Shown here: in pieces, positions 25,491-32,981 of the stretch
Numbering within the stretch: position 1 is the first letter of the stretch
Layout of the letters: each line of letters starts with the position of its first letter
DNA from: Streptomyces sp. NBC_00353
GTDB taxonomy: Bacteria > Actinomycetota > Actinomycetes > Streptomycetales > Streptomycetaceae
Assembly: GCF_036108815.1 (NCBI RefSeq)
Contig: NZ_CP107985.1
Location: 5,084,001-5,148,000 of the forward strand
Direction: 5' to 3'
DNA length: 64,000 bases
Position numbers and translations under genes: made by a program
The notes under the pieces: generated by a model
Database searches by the model: none
What the model saw: the letters and a program-made list of their open reading frames with translations, nothing else
Told to the model about the DNA's origin: nothing

Positions 25491-26048
25491 TCAGGCGCTG
25501 GGCACCGCGTCGTCGCCGTCGGTCTTCTTCTCGGCCGGCTCCAGGCCGAGACGCTCCAGCAGCCACTTGTCGAACTCGATCGAGGCCCGCACCCAGCTGA
25601 CCGTCGACGAGACGAAGTGCTCCAGGCTGACGCCCGTACCGATGAGCATCTGCGCCTCACCGATCAGACGGACCGAGGTCTCGGTGGCCTCGGCGCCCTC
25701 CTCGGCCTCGTGGACGTGCGTGTAGACCTTGGGCCACAGCGTGCGGCGGTTCCAGTCGTCGATCGCGTCGAGGAGGACCGGGCGCTGGTCCATGGCGTGG
25801 GGGCGGTCGTAGAACGTACGGACCGAGAAGACCTGCTGCTCGTCCTCGCCACGGAACATGAAGTACGTGCGGAACTCTTCCCACGGCGCCGCGAGGTCGC
25901 CCTCGTCGTCGACGACGTACTTCAGCTCCATCTGCTCGAGGAGCTGCTTGACGAGGTCCTGGTCAGGGACGACGGGGCCCTCCGGTCCTGCCGCCTGCGG
26001 TTCGGGCTGGCCCCCGAAATTCGGAATCGAGGACGGGTCGATGCTCAC
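25491..26048 (-). CDS. YbjN domain protein
   Basis: This 185-residue cytoplasmic protein starts at GTG 26048 (MSIDPSSIPNFGGQ). The YbjN-type domain covers about residues 30-165: LVKQLLEQMELKYVVDDEGD, TYFMFRGEDEQQVFSVRTFY, LDAIDDWNRRTLWPKVYTH and TGVSLEHFVSSTVSWVRASI. YbjN proteins resemble secretion chaperones in fold and have been linked to stress and motility elsewhere; the role here is unknown. The longer frame to 26255 is rejected because it runs through non-coding sequence. Confidence 0.85.
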   Translation of the reverse strand: MSIDPSSIPNFGGQPEPQAAGPEGPVVPDQDLVKQLLEQMELKYVVDDEGDLAAPWEEFRTYFMFRGEDEQQVFSVRTFYDRPHAMDQRPVLLDAIDDWNRRTLWPKVYTHVHEAEEGAEATETSVRLIGEAQMLIGTGVSLEHFVSSTVSWVRASIEFDKWLLERLGLEPAEKKTDGDDAVPSA

Positions 26049-26235
26049 CGTGAATATCCCTTCGTACGGTTGCCGCCATCCTCTCCCATGGCAGGCGGGG
26101 GATGGCAACCCCCAGCTGGGCCGATCAGCTACAGGCTGACACGATCCGGCCCGCTCGGAGCTCCGGGGGAGCCTGTCCGGAGGGGGAATGTCATGGAAGG
26201 GACACGCAGACGGACCCATGTGGGCCCGGACAGCC

Positions 26236-26268
26236 GTGTGCGAGGGCGGGGACACCGCCCTCGCACAC
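26236..26268 (-). terminator. Terminator downstream of clpB
   Basis: A perfect 14-bp stem (GTGTGCGAGGGCGG and complement) with a 5-nt loop lies 37 bp beyond the clpB stop. Confidence 0.8.
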
Positions 26269-26304
26269 TTCAGTCGGTCCGGCGTCCGACGCCCGCCGGG
26301 TCCG

Positions 26305-28902
26305 TCACCCCACGGCGCCCACGATCAGGCCGGCCTCCTCGCCCTCCCCGAACACGTCCACCCGTACGGTGTCCCCGTCCGTGACCTCGCCCGCGAGGAT
26401 CTCCTTCGCGAGCCGGTCACCGATCGCGGTCTGGATGAGGCGACGCAGCGGCCGCGCCCCGTAAGCCGGGTCGTTGCCCTCCTTCGCCAGCCAGGCCAGC
26501 GCGGCCGGGGTGACGTCGAGGGTGAGCCGCCGGTCGGCCAGCCGCTTGGCGAGCCGGTCGATCTGGAGCGCGGCGATGTGCGCGAGCTCGTCGCCGGAGA
26601 GGGCGGAGAAGACCACCAGGTCGTCGAGCCGGTTGAGGAACTCCGGCTTGAACGAGGCGCGTACGACCTCCAGGACCCGCTCCTTCTTCTCCTCCGGCTT
26701 CATCAACGGATCGACCAGGAACTGACTGCCCAGGTTCGACGTCAGGACCAGGATGGTGTTGCGGAAGTCCACCGTCCGGCCCTGGCCGTCGGTGAGCCGG
26801 CCGTCGTCGAGCACCTGGAGCAGGATGTCGAAGACCTCGGGGTGGGCCTTCTCCACCTCGTCCAGCAGGATGACGCTGTACGGACGGCGGCGGACCGCCT
26901 CCGTGAGCTGGCCGCCCTCCTCGTACCCCACATAGCCGGGCGGGGCACCGACCAGCCGGGCGACGCTGTGCTTCTCGCCGTACTCGCTCATGTCGATGCG
27001 GACCATGGCCCGCTCGTCGTCGAACAGGAAGTCGGCGAGCGCCTTCGCCAGCTCGGTCTTGCCGACACCGGTCGGGCCGAGGAAGAGGAACGATCCGGTG
27101 GGCCGGTCCGGGTCGGCGATGCCGGCCCTGGTGCGGCGTACCGCGTCCGACACCGCCTGCACGGCCTCGGTCTGGCCGATCAGCCGCCTGCCCAGCTCCT
27201 CCTCCATGCGCAGCAGCTTCTGTGTCTCGCCCTCCAGGAGCCGGCCGGCCGGGATGCCGGTCCAGGCGCCGACGACATCGGCGATGTCGTCCGGGCCGAC
27301 CTCCTCCTTGACCATGGTGTCCTTGGCGGCCTCCTGCTCCGCCTCGTCGGCCTCCGCGAGCTCCCGCTCCAGGCCCGGGATCTCCCCGTACAGCAGCTTG
27401 GAGGCGGTGTCGAAGTCGCCGTCGCGCTGGGCACGCTCGGCCTGTCCGCGCAGGTCGTCGAGGCGCTCCTTCAGCTCACCGACGCGGTTGAGGCTCTGCT
27501 TCTCCTTCTCCCAGCGGGCGGTGAGGCCGCGCAGCTCCTCCTCCTTGTCGGCGAGGTCGCGGCGGAGCTTCTCCAGACGCTGGACGGAAGCGGCATCGGT
27601 CTCGTTCTTCAGCGCCAGCTCCTCCATCCGCAGACGGTCGACGGCGCGCTGCAGTTCGTCGATCTCGACGGGCGAGGAGTCGATCTCCATGCGCAGCCGG
27701 GACGCCGCCTCGTCGACGAGGTCGATGGCCTTGTCGGGGAGGAACCGGGAGGTGATGTAGCGGTCGGACAGGGTCGCGGCGGCCACCAGCGCGGAGTCCG
27801 CGATCTGCACCTTGTGGTGCGCCTCGTACCGGCCCTTGAGCCCGCGCAGGATCGCGATGGTGTCCTCGACGGACGGTTCGGCGACCAGGACCTGCTGGAA
27901 GCGGCGCTCCAGCGCGGCGTCCTTCTCGATGCGCTCGCGGTACTCGTCGAGCGTCGTCGCGCCGACCATCCGCAGCTCACCACGGGCCAGCATCGGCTTG
28001 AGCATGTTGCCGGCGTCCATGGCGGAGTCCCCGCCCGCCCCGGCGCCCACGACGGTGTGCAGCTCGTCGATGAACGTGATGATCTGCCCGTCGCTCTCCT
28101 TGATCTCGGAGAGGACGGACTTCAGCCGCTCCTCGAACTCGCCGCGGTACTTGGCTCCGGCGACCATGGCCCCGAGGTCCAGTGAGACGAGCCGCTTGTT
28201 CCTCAGGCTCTCGGGCACATCGCCCTTGACGATGCGCTGGGCGAGCCCTTCGACGACGGCCGTCTTGCCGACGCCGGGCTCGCCGATGAGCACGGGGTTG
28301 TTCTTGGTACGCCGCGACAGGACCTGCACGACGCGCCGGATCTCGTGGTCACGCCCGATGACGGGGTCGAGCTTGCCCTCGCGCGCGGCCGCCGTGAAGT
28401 CGGTGCCGAACTTCTCCAGGGCCTTGTACTGGCCCTCCGGGTCGGGTGTGGTCACCCGGCGCCCTCCCCTGCTCTTCTCGAATGCGTCCAGCAGCTTCTT
28501 CGCACTGGCACCCTGCTGGGTGAGGATCTCACCGGCGCGGCCGCCCTCGGCCGCGATACCGATCAGCAGATGCTCGGTGGAGAGGTAGTCGTCACCGAGC
28601 TCCTTCGCTCGCTGCGCGGCGTCGGAGATGACGGCGAGCAGCTCACGGTTGGGCTGCGGCGGGGCGACGGTCGCCCCGGTGACGCTGGGCAGCGACGCGA
28701 GCAGCCGGTCCGTCTGGCTCCGTACGGCGACCTGGTCGGCGTCTACGGCGGCGAGCAGGTCGGTGATGTTCTCGTTGTCCTCGCCCTCCAGCAGAGCGAG
28801 CAGCAGATGCCCCGGGGTCAGATCGGCGTGCCCGTCCTTCACGGCCCTGCTGGTGGCCGCATTGATGGCGTCCCGGCTCTTGTTGGTCAGCTCGGCGTCC
28901 AC
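26305..28902 (-). CDS. clpB: ATP-dependent disaggregase ClpB
   Basis: The 865-residue Hsp100 protein has the N-terminal Clp_N repeats (about 1-150), AAA+ module 1 with Walker A GEPGVGKT (about 205-212), a coiled-coil middle domain rich in Glu/Arg/Leu (about 410-525, LRRDLADKEEELRGL), and AAA+ module 2 with Walker A GPTGVGKTEL (about 606-615) and ILLDEVEKAHPEVFDILL. With DnaK, DnaJ and GrpE it extracts and refolds aggregated proteins after heat stress. A HAIR-type HspR operator lies about 75 bp upstream, placing it in the same regulon as the dnaK operon at 32.5-36.8 kb. Confidence 0.98.
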   Translation of the reverse strand: MDAELTNKSRDAINAATSRAVKDGHADLTPGHLLLALLEGEDNENITDLLAAVDADQVAVRSQTDRLLASLPSVTGATVAPPQPNRELLAVISDAAQRAKELGDDYLSTEHLLIGIAAEGGRAGEILTQQGASAKKLLDAFEKSRGGRRVTTPDPEGQYKALEKFGTDFTAAAREGKLDPVIGRDHEIRRVVQVLSRRTKNNPVLIGEPGVGKTAVVEGLAQRIVKGDVPESLRNKRLVSLDLGAMVAGAKYRGEFEERLKSVLSEIKESDGQIITFIDELHTVVGAGAGGDSAMDAGNMLKPMLARGELRMVGATTLDEYRERIEKDAALERRFQQVLVAEPSVEDTIAILRGLKGRYEAHHKVQIADSALVAAATLSDRYITSRFLPDKAIDLVDEAASRLRMEIDSSPVEIDELQRAVDRLRMEELALKNETDAASVQRLEKLRRDLADKEEELRGLTARWEKEKQSLNRVGELKERLDDLRGQAERAQRDGDFDTASKLLYGEIPGLERELAEADEAEQEAAKDTMVKEEVGPDDIADVVGAWTGIPAGRLLEGETQKLLRMEEELGRRLIGQTEAVQAVSDAVRRTRAGIADPDRPTGSFLFLGPTGVGKTELAKALADFLFDDERAMVRIDMSEYGEKHSVARLVGAPPGYVGYEEGGQLTEAVRRRPYSVILLDEVEKAHPEVFDILLQVLDDGRLTDGQGRTVDFRNTILVLTSNLGSQFLVDPLMKPEEKKERVLEVVRASFKPEFLNRLDDLVVFSALSGDELAHIAALQIDRLAKRLADRRLTLDVTPAALAWLAKEGNDPAYGARPLRRLIQTAIGDRLAKEILAGEVTDGDTVRVDVFGEGEEAGLIVGAVG

Positions 28903-28977
28903 GTGCGCTCTCTCCTCCTTGCGGTGGCTGGTCCGTCCACTTCTTTCGCGACAACTGACTCAGTCAACGTCCACAAA

Positions 28978-28998
28978 GTTGAGTCTATTCCACTCAAG
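28978..28998 (-). promoter_or_regulatory. HAIR operator (HspR box) of clpB
   Basis: Read on the coding strand the site is CTTGAGT-N7-ACTCAAC, one base from the perfect HAIR consensus CTTGAGT-N7-ACTCAAG. HspR represses heat-shock genes through such sites in Streptomyces. Confidence 0.9.
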
Positions 28999-29128
28999 GC
29001 GAGCCCCTGGCGAGAACCGCCGGACTCCGGCAGCAACTACCGACAGAAACCCGCTCGTGTCCGAGTCAACCGGCCGGACAACCCCTGCGCCACCGCAGGG
29101 CCGGGCGACGGCTGCCTACCCTTGGTCC

Positions 29129-29551
29129 ATGGCCGTAGACGTACGCAACCCCAGCCCCGAGTACCTCGCCTTCTGGCGCGAGTACCACGTGTGCACCCTG
29201 ACCACCCTCCGCCCCGACGGCACCCCTCACGTGGTGCCGGTCGGCGTGACGTACGACCCCGAGGCCGGGCTCGCGCGCATCATCACCAACAAGAGCAGCA
29301 GAAAGGTCGCCCACGTCCTGGCCGCCGGCCCGGACGGGGCACGGGTGGCGGTCTGCCAGGTCGACCGGGGCCGCTGGGCGACGCTGGAGGGCCGCGCGAC
29401 GATCCGCACGGAGCAGGACGTGGTCGACGACGCCGTACGCCGCTACGCGGAACGCTACGAGCGCACCCCGGCGCCCAACCCGGACCGGGTCGTCATCGAG
29501 ATCACCCTCGGCCGGGCCCTCGGCAGGGGCGCACCGGTCCGCACGGCCTGA
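29129..29551 (+). CDS. PPOX-fold F420- or FMN-dependent oxidoreductase
   Basis: The 140-residue split-barrel protein starts at ATG 29129 (MAVDVRNPSPEYLAFW). The family pattern is clear: HVCTLTTLRPDGTPHVVPVG, IITNKSSRKVAHV, VAVCQVDRGRWATLEGRATI and a final helix with DDAVRRYAERY. Members of this pyridoxamine-5'-phosphate-oxidase-like superfamily in actinobacteria often use coenzyme F420 or flavin to reduce small substrates. The specific cofactor cannot be decided by eye. It is divergent from clpB. Confidence 0.85.
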   Translation: MAVDVRNPSPEYLAFWREYHVCTLTTLRPDGTPHVVPVGVTYDPEAGLARIITNKSSRKVAHVLAAGPDGARVAVCQVDRGRWATLEGRATIRTEQDVVDDAVRRYAERYERTPAPNPDRVVIEITLGRALGRGAPVRTA

Positions 29552-29584
29552 CCCCCGGCAGCTCCCCGCCGCCCGTTCCCGGAC

Positions 29585-29628
29585 AGCACAGCGGCGCCAC
29601 CGTGTTCAGGTCACGATGACGCCGCTGT
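29585..29628. terminator. Long-loop hairpin between convergent genes
   Basis: CACAGCGGCG and its complement are separated by about 22 nt, between the oxidoreductase and the convergent gene ending at 29671. It may serve both. Confidence 0.55.
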
Positions 29629-29670
29629 GTGGGGGAAGTGTCTGAGCGACATGGAACGACGGGGGATCGC

Positions 29671-29991
29671 TCAGGCACTGCGGGGGGTGGCGGTGATGGT
29701 TTCGGGTTCGATCAGCTGGTGGTCACGCTGATCGAGGTTGACGAAGATCATTCCGTACCGGATGGCACAACGAACGGGCTGCGGCGCCCCGCGGGGGCGA
29801 CGAAGGCATCGGTAGGCGCGCACCTCTTCGTCGTCCTCCAGGACAACGACGATCGGCTCCCCGAGCAGGGTGACCATCAACGAATCGCCATGGCGGGGGA
29901 GTGCCGTGAGCAGATCGATGAAGTGCCACCCTGAGCGGTAGGCAGAGGCCATCTCCCGCCGGAAAACCCGGTCGTCCGGCGGGATGGTCAT
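29671..29991 (-). CDS. Rieske-oxygenase-like small protein lacking visible cluster ligands
   Basis: The 106-residue protein resembles the N-terminal part of Rieske aromatic-ring oxygenase alpha subunits: VFRREMASAYRSGWHFI, the strand pair GDSLMVTLLGEPIVVVLED, then EEVRAYRCLRRPRGAP, and near the end YGMIFVNLDQ. In active enzymes the third segment carries the C-x-H ligands of the 2Fe-2S cluster (as in NVCRHRG); here the aligned positions are Arg and Pro, and the second ligand pair is missing too. It is probably a redox-dead relative or a binding protein. Its ATG at 29991 overlaps the stop of the upstream exported peptide by 4 bp. The similarity is by eye. Confidence 0.6.
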   Translation of the reverse strand: MTIPPDDRVFRREMASAYRSGWHFIDLLTALPRHGDSLMVTLLGEPIVVVLEDDEEVRAYRCLRRPRGAPQPVRCAIRYGMIFVNLDQRDHQLIEPETITATPRSA

Positions 29992-30206
29992 GCGCCCGCC
30001 AGATTCACCGGAATGCTGTCCCAGGTGATATCGCCGGGCACGTTCAACGACTCAGCACCCCGGGCGGCAGCGCTCGGCGCGGACGCTGCAGCGGCGCCCC
30101 CTCCGAAATCACCGCCACTCAGTACGCCACAGGCCAATGCCGCGACGAAAGCAGTGGCAAGCACCGAGCGAAGCATTCGCTTGTACATAGTCGGCTTCGT
30201 CCTCAC
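29988..30206 (-). CDS. Small exported peptide
   Basis: This 72-residue precursor has a basic N-terminus, a hydrophobic core (MLRSVLATAFVAALACGVL) and Ala-rich cleavage possibilities (AAAASA, ending about residue 43). That would leave a mature peptide of about 29 residues ending in SLNVPGDITWDSIPVNLAGA. ALAC could be a weak lipobox alternative. The start may be ATG 30206 or ATG 30188 (MYKRMLRS). It is coupled (ATGA overlap) to the Rieske-like gene and divergent from a LuxR/TrmB-type regulator, suggesting a secreted signal or modified peptide. I recognise no known peptide family. Confidence 0.65.
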   Translation of the reverse strand: MRTKPTMYKRMLRSVLATAFVAALACGVLSGGDFGGGAAAASAPSAAARGAESLNVPGDITWDSIPVNLAGA

Positions 30207-30279
30207 TTGATGGGTTCATCTCCCCCGCACTAAGAAGATGTCTCACCTGGGCACGCGAACACCACCGGGTCGATGCATC

Positions 30280-30303
30280 ATGTTCCTGCACGTTCAGGAA
30301 CAT
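30280..30303. promoter_or_regulatory. Perfect inverted repeat, candidate operator
   Basis: ATGTTCCTG and CAGGAACAT are separated by 6 bp, immediately before the ribosome site (GGAGAA) of the first regulator. Symmetry and position between divergent genes suggest binding of a dimeric regulator, possibly the adjacent one. Confidence 0.6.
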
Positions 30304-30316
30304 GGGGGGTGGAGAA

Positions 30317-31300
30317 ATGACCACAAGCAACACAAAACCGGCACATCCTCATGGGATCACCGACCTATGCGAGGCGGGAAAGCGGCTTTACGCCAGTGCA
30401 TTGCGCTCCGGACGCATATCCCGTCCCGAGGTGGAACCGGCACCGTGCTTGATGGACTTCGCGCTCCTGCACCCCGACCCCGACGACGCCGACTGGCTCC
30501 GCCCGGTTCCGCCGTCCGCCGCGCTGGCCAAGCGCCTTCACCCCATAGAACGCGAAATCCAGGAACGCCGACACGCCGCTGTCGAACTGACCGACTCCTT
30601 CGAACCGTTCATGGACATCAGCGCCCAGGACCCGCCGACCACGCACGCCATCACGGTGCTCGAGGGCGTCAATCGGATCAACGCAGCCATCGACCTCGCC
30701 ACCGCAGAGTGCCGCACCGAGGTACTCACCATCCAGCCCGGAGGCGGCCGGAGCGAGCACATCCTCAGCAAGGGCCTGGAACGCGGCCAGGCAGTGATAG
30801 ACCGCGGCGTCAGCATCCGCACCCTCTACCAGCACACGGTCCGGCACAACCGCGGCACCTTCGTCTACGCGGAGCGGCTGGCCGAGGGCAAGGTGGAGAT
30901 CCGTACGCTCGAGGAGCTCATCGAGCGCCTGATCATCTTCGACGGGACAGTCGCCTTCATCCCCGCACAGGATGATCGCCAAGTCGCCCTGGAGCTCCGC
31001 CACCCAGGACTGGTCTCGTACCTGACGAAGGTCTTCGAACAGCTCTGGCAGCGCGCCGACCCACTGCTCGAAGAGATCCAGTACGACCCCGTCCCCAAGG
31101 GCATCAGCGGCGTCCAGCGCTCCATCGCCCAACTCCTCGTCGAGGGACACGTCGACGACTCCATCGCTCGCCGCCTGGGAATGAACGTACGCACCTGCCG
31201 CGCGCACATCGCCAAACTGAACGCCGCCCTCGGCAGCGGCAGCCGGGCCCAACTCGGATACCTCATAGCCCAGTCGGGAATTCTGAACCAGAACCACTGA
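30317..31300 (+). CDS. TrmB-like / LuxR-type HTH transcriptional regulator (first of two)
   Basis: The 327-residue protein starts at ATG 30317 with GGAGAA 6 nt upstream. It has an N-terminal effector part (LYASALRSGRISRPEVEPAP, DFALLHPDPDDADWLRPVPP). A central PLD/TrmB-like region follows (about 100-240, with AAIDLATAECRTEVLTIQPG, DRGVSIRTLYQHTV and LIIFDGTVAFIP). The C-terminal HTH (about 262-325) has LLVEGHVDDSIARRLGMNVR and TCRAHIAKLNAALGSGSR, which resembles a LuxR-type helix-turn-helix. Such regulators are common in Streptomyces and bind DNA as dimers; ligands are mostly unknown. It is divergent from the exported peptide gene and followed by a paralogue. Confidence 0.85.
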   Translation: MTTSNTKPAHPHGITDLCEAGKRLYASALRSGRISRPEVEPAPCLMDFALLHPDPDDADWLRPVPPSAALAKRLHPIEREIQERRHAAVELTDSFEPFMDISAQDPPTTHAITVLEGVNRINAAIDLATAECRTEVLTIQPGGGRSEHILSKGLERGQAVIDRGVSIRTLYQHTVRHNRGTFVYAERLAEGKVEIRTLEELIERLIIFDGTVAFIPAQDDRQVALELRHPGLVSYLTKVFEQLWQRADPLLEEIQYDPVPKGISGVQRSIAQLLVEGHVDDSIARRLGMNVRTCRAHIAKLNAALGSGSRAQLGYLIAQSGILNQNH

Positions 31301-31355
31301 CCACGACGCACTCCTACCGGACGCGGGCGGCCGCGACCGCGACACGGGGAAGTGC

Positions 31356-31427
31356 GGCCACGCTTCCGCTGCACAGGAGGAGTTCACCACCCGGCGGGGA
31401 CAACACTCCCCCGGTGGCCACGCTTCC
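31356..31427 (+). promoter_or_regulatory. Twelve-base direct repeats in the leader of the second regulator
   Basis: GGCCACGCTTCC occurs at 31356-31367 and again at 31416-31427, exactly 60 bp apart, between the two regulator genes. Repeats at near-integral helical spacing upstream of a regulator gene are a plausible binding site. Confidence 0.4.
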
Positions 31428-31471
31428 ACCACCGTCATCTTGCTGCAGTGCACAAAAGTAGGGGATCCCGA

Positions 31472-32497
31472 ATGAGCAGAGACGAGGAGATACCACGACA
31501 TTCGCACGGCGATCTGGAACTGTGCGACCCCGCACTCCAGCTCTACACCGAGGCGCTCCGCAGCGGCCGGATCGCCCGCGCCGACCTCGCACCCGCCCCG
31601 TGCCTCATCGACATGGCGCTCGTCCACCCCGACCCCCGGGACGACGCGTGGATGCGCCCCGTGCCACCGTCCGCCGCCCTGGCACATCTGCTGCAGCCCG
31701 TCACCCGCGAGATCCACGAACGGATACGGCGCACCGCGGCCCTCGCGGACTCGCTGGCCCCCCTGGCGTCGGTGGTCAGTGAGGACCCCAACCTCGCCAT
31801 CACCGTCATCGAGGGAAAGCCGAAGATCAGAGCGGCTGTCTACGATGCGACGGCGAACGCGTCGGAGGAGGTTCTGACGATGCAGCCCGGCAGCACCCGG
31901 CCGCTTGAGCGGCTGGAGGAGGCGCTGCCCTACGCCCTCTCCGTCGTCGATCGGAGGGTCAGCCTCCGGCACCTGTATCAGCACTCGGCACGCTACAGCC
32001 CGCACCTCAAGGGCTACCTGGAGCAGATACCTCCCGGCCACCTCCAAGTGCGGACCATCGAGCAGACCGCCGAACGGCTGCTCATCTTCGACCGACGGGT
32101 CGCCTTCGTCCCCGCCACCCCGGAGCGCGACGTCGCCCTGGAGATCCGCCACCCCGCCCTGGTTCGCTATCTGGTCCAGGTGTACGAGGCGCTGTGGGCC
32201 CAGGCCATCCCCATCGAGGAGCACCCGCACCAGGTGTCCCCCGGCACCCCCGTCACCGCCGTACAACGCAGCATCGCGCGCCTCCTGGTCGAGGGCCATG
32301 TCGACGACGCCGTCGCCCGCAAGCTGGGCATCAGCGTGCGCACCTGCCGGTCCCACGTCGCCAAACTCATGCAGGCACTCAACGCCTCCAGCCGGACCCA
32401 TCTCGGCGCGCTCATCATCCGGTCGGGCATCGTCGAGCCGGACGGCACCGCTGCCGGCGCCGCCGACGCGGAAGGCCCGCCACCCGTTTCCGGGTGA
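31472..32497 (+). CDS. TrmB-like / LuxR-type HTH transcriptional regulator (second of two)
   Basis: This 341-residue paralogue of the preceding gene has the same layout: LYTEALRSGRIARADLAPAP, DMALVHPDPRDDAWMRPVPP, the PLD-like part (SEEVLTMQPGSTRPLERL, SLRHLYQHSARYS, ERLLIFDRRVAFVPATPERD) and the C-terminal HTH (LLVEGHVDDAVARKLGISVR, TCRSHVAKLM). It starts at ATG 31472 with AGGGGAT upstream. It has its own 171-bp leader containing two copies of GGCCACGCTTCC 60 bp apart, so it may be separately regulated. The final 20 residues are low-complexity. A terminator overlaps its stop codon. Confidence 0.85.
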   Translation: MSRDEEIPRHSHGDLELCDPALQLYTEALRSGRIARADLAPAPCLIDMALVHPDPRDDAWMRPVPPSAALAHLLQPVTREIHERIRRTAALADSLAPLASVVSEDPNLAITVIEGKPKIRAAVYDATANASEEVLTMQPGSTRPLERLEEALPYALSVVDRRVSLRHLYQHSARYSPHLKGYLEQIPPGHLQVRTIEQTAERLLIFDRRVAFVPATPERDVALEIRHPALVRYLVQVYEALWAQAIPIEEHPHQVSPGTPVTAVQRSIARLLVEGHVDDAVARKLGISVRTCRSHVAKLMQALNASSRTHLGALIIRSGIVEPDGTAAGAADAEGPPPVSG

Positions 32498-32504
32498 CGG
32501 GCCT
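32473..32504. terminator. Hairpin overlapping the stop of the second regulator
   Basis: AGGCCCGCCACCCG pairs with CGGGTGACGGGCCT (one mismatch) around a TTTC loop. It lies between this gene and the convergent hspR gene and can serve both. Confidence 0.75.
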
Positions 32505-32533
32505 CGGCCGCCGTGCGTGCGCCGTAACCGCGC

Positions 32534-32980
32534 CTATTCCTTCGGCCTCTTCGGCCGCCAGACCACCAACGCACTGGTCTGCTGCACATCCTGATACGGC
32601 ACCAGATCGCGCCGGTACGACGCATGCACCTGCGCCTCGCGCTGCTGCATCGCCGCCGCCGCGCCGTCCACTGCCGCGGAGAGTTCGGCGACGCGCTGCT
32701 GGAGCGCGGCCACCTGATTCTCCAGTTCGATGATGCGCTTGATGCCCGCCAGGTTGATGCCCTCGTCCTGCGACAGTTGCTGCACGGTGCGCAGCAGCTC
32801 GATGTCACGGGCCGAGTAGCGCCGGCCGCGGCCGGCCGTGCGGTCCGGGGAGACCAGGCCGAGGCGGTCGTACTGGCGCAGTGTCTGCGGATGCAGGCCC
32901 GAGAGCTGGGCCGCGATCGAGATCACGTACACCGGTGAGTCATCGGTCAGTTGGTACGGATTACGTCGTCGGCCGTCCAC
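32534..32980 (-). CDS. hspR: Heat-shock repressor HspR (MerR family)
   Basis: This 148-residue MerR-type regulator has VYVISIAAQLSGLHPQTLRQ, YDRLGLVSPDRTAGRGRRYS and DIELLRTVQQLSQDEGINLA as its winged HTH and dimer helix. A coiled coil (ELENQVAALQQRVAELSAAV) and a basic C-terminus follow. HspR represses the dnaK operon and clpB by binding HAIR sites and in Streptomyces needs DnaK as corepressor. The start GTG 32980 is one base beyond the dnaJ stop, so it is translated with dnaJ as the last gene of the operon. Confidence 0.96.
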   Translation of the reverse strand: MDGRRRNPYQLTDDSPVYVISIAAQLSGLHPQTLRQYDRLGLVSPDRTAGRGRRYSARDIELLRTVQQLSQDEGINLAGIKRIIELENQVAALQQRVAELSAAVDGAAAAMQQREAQVHASYRRDLVPYQDVQQTSALVVWRPKRPKE

Positions 32981-32981
32981 A

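Noticed and set aside
26188..28185. 665-codon open frame antisense to clpB
   Set aside because: It is the codon-bias shadow of clpB; the product is low-complexity and shares no recognisable family.
28952..28968. Second HAIR site in front of clpB
   Set aside because: CAACTGACTCAGTCAAC is symmetric but has the wrong spacing for CTTGAGT-N7-ACTCAAG; only 28978-28998 fits.
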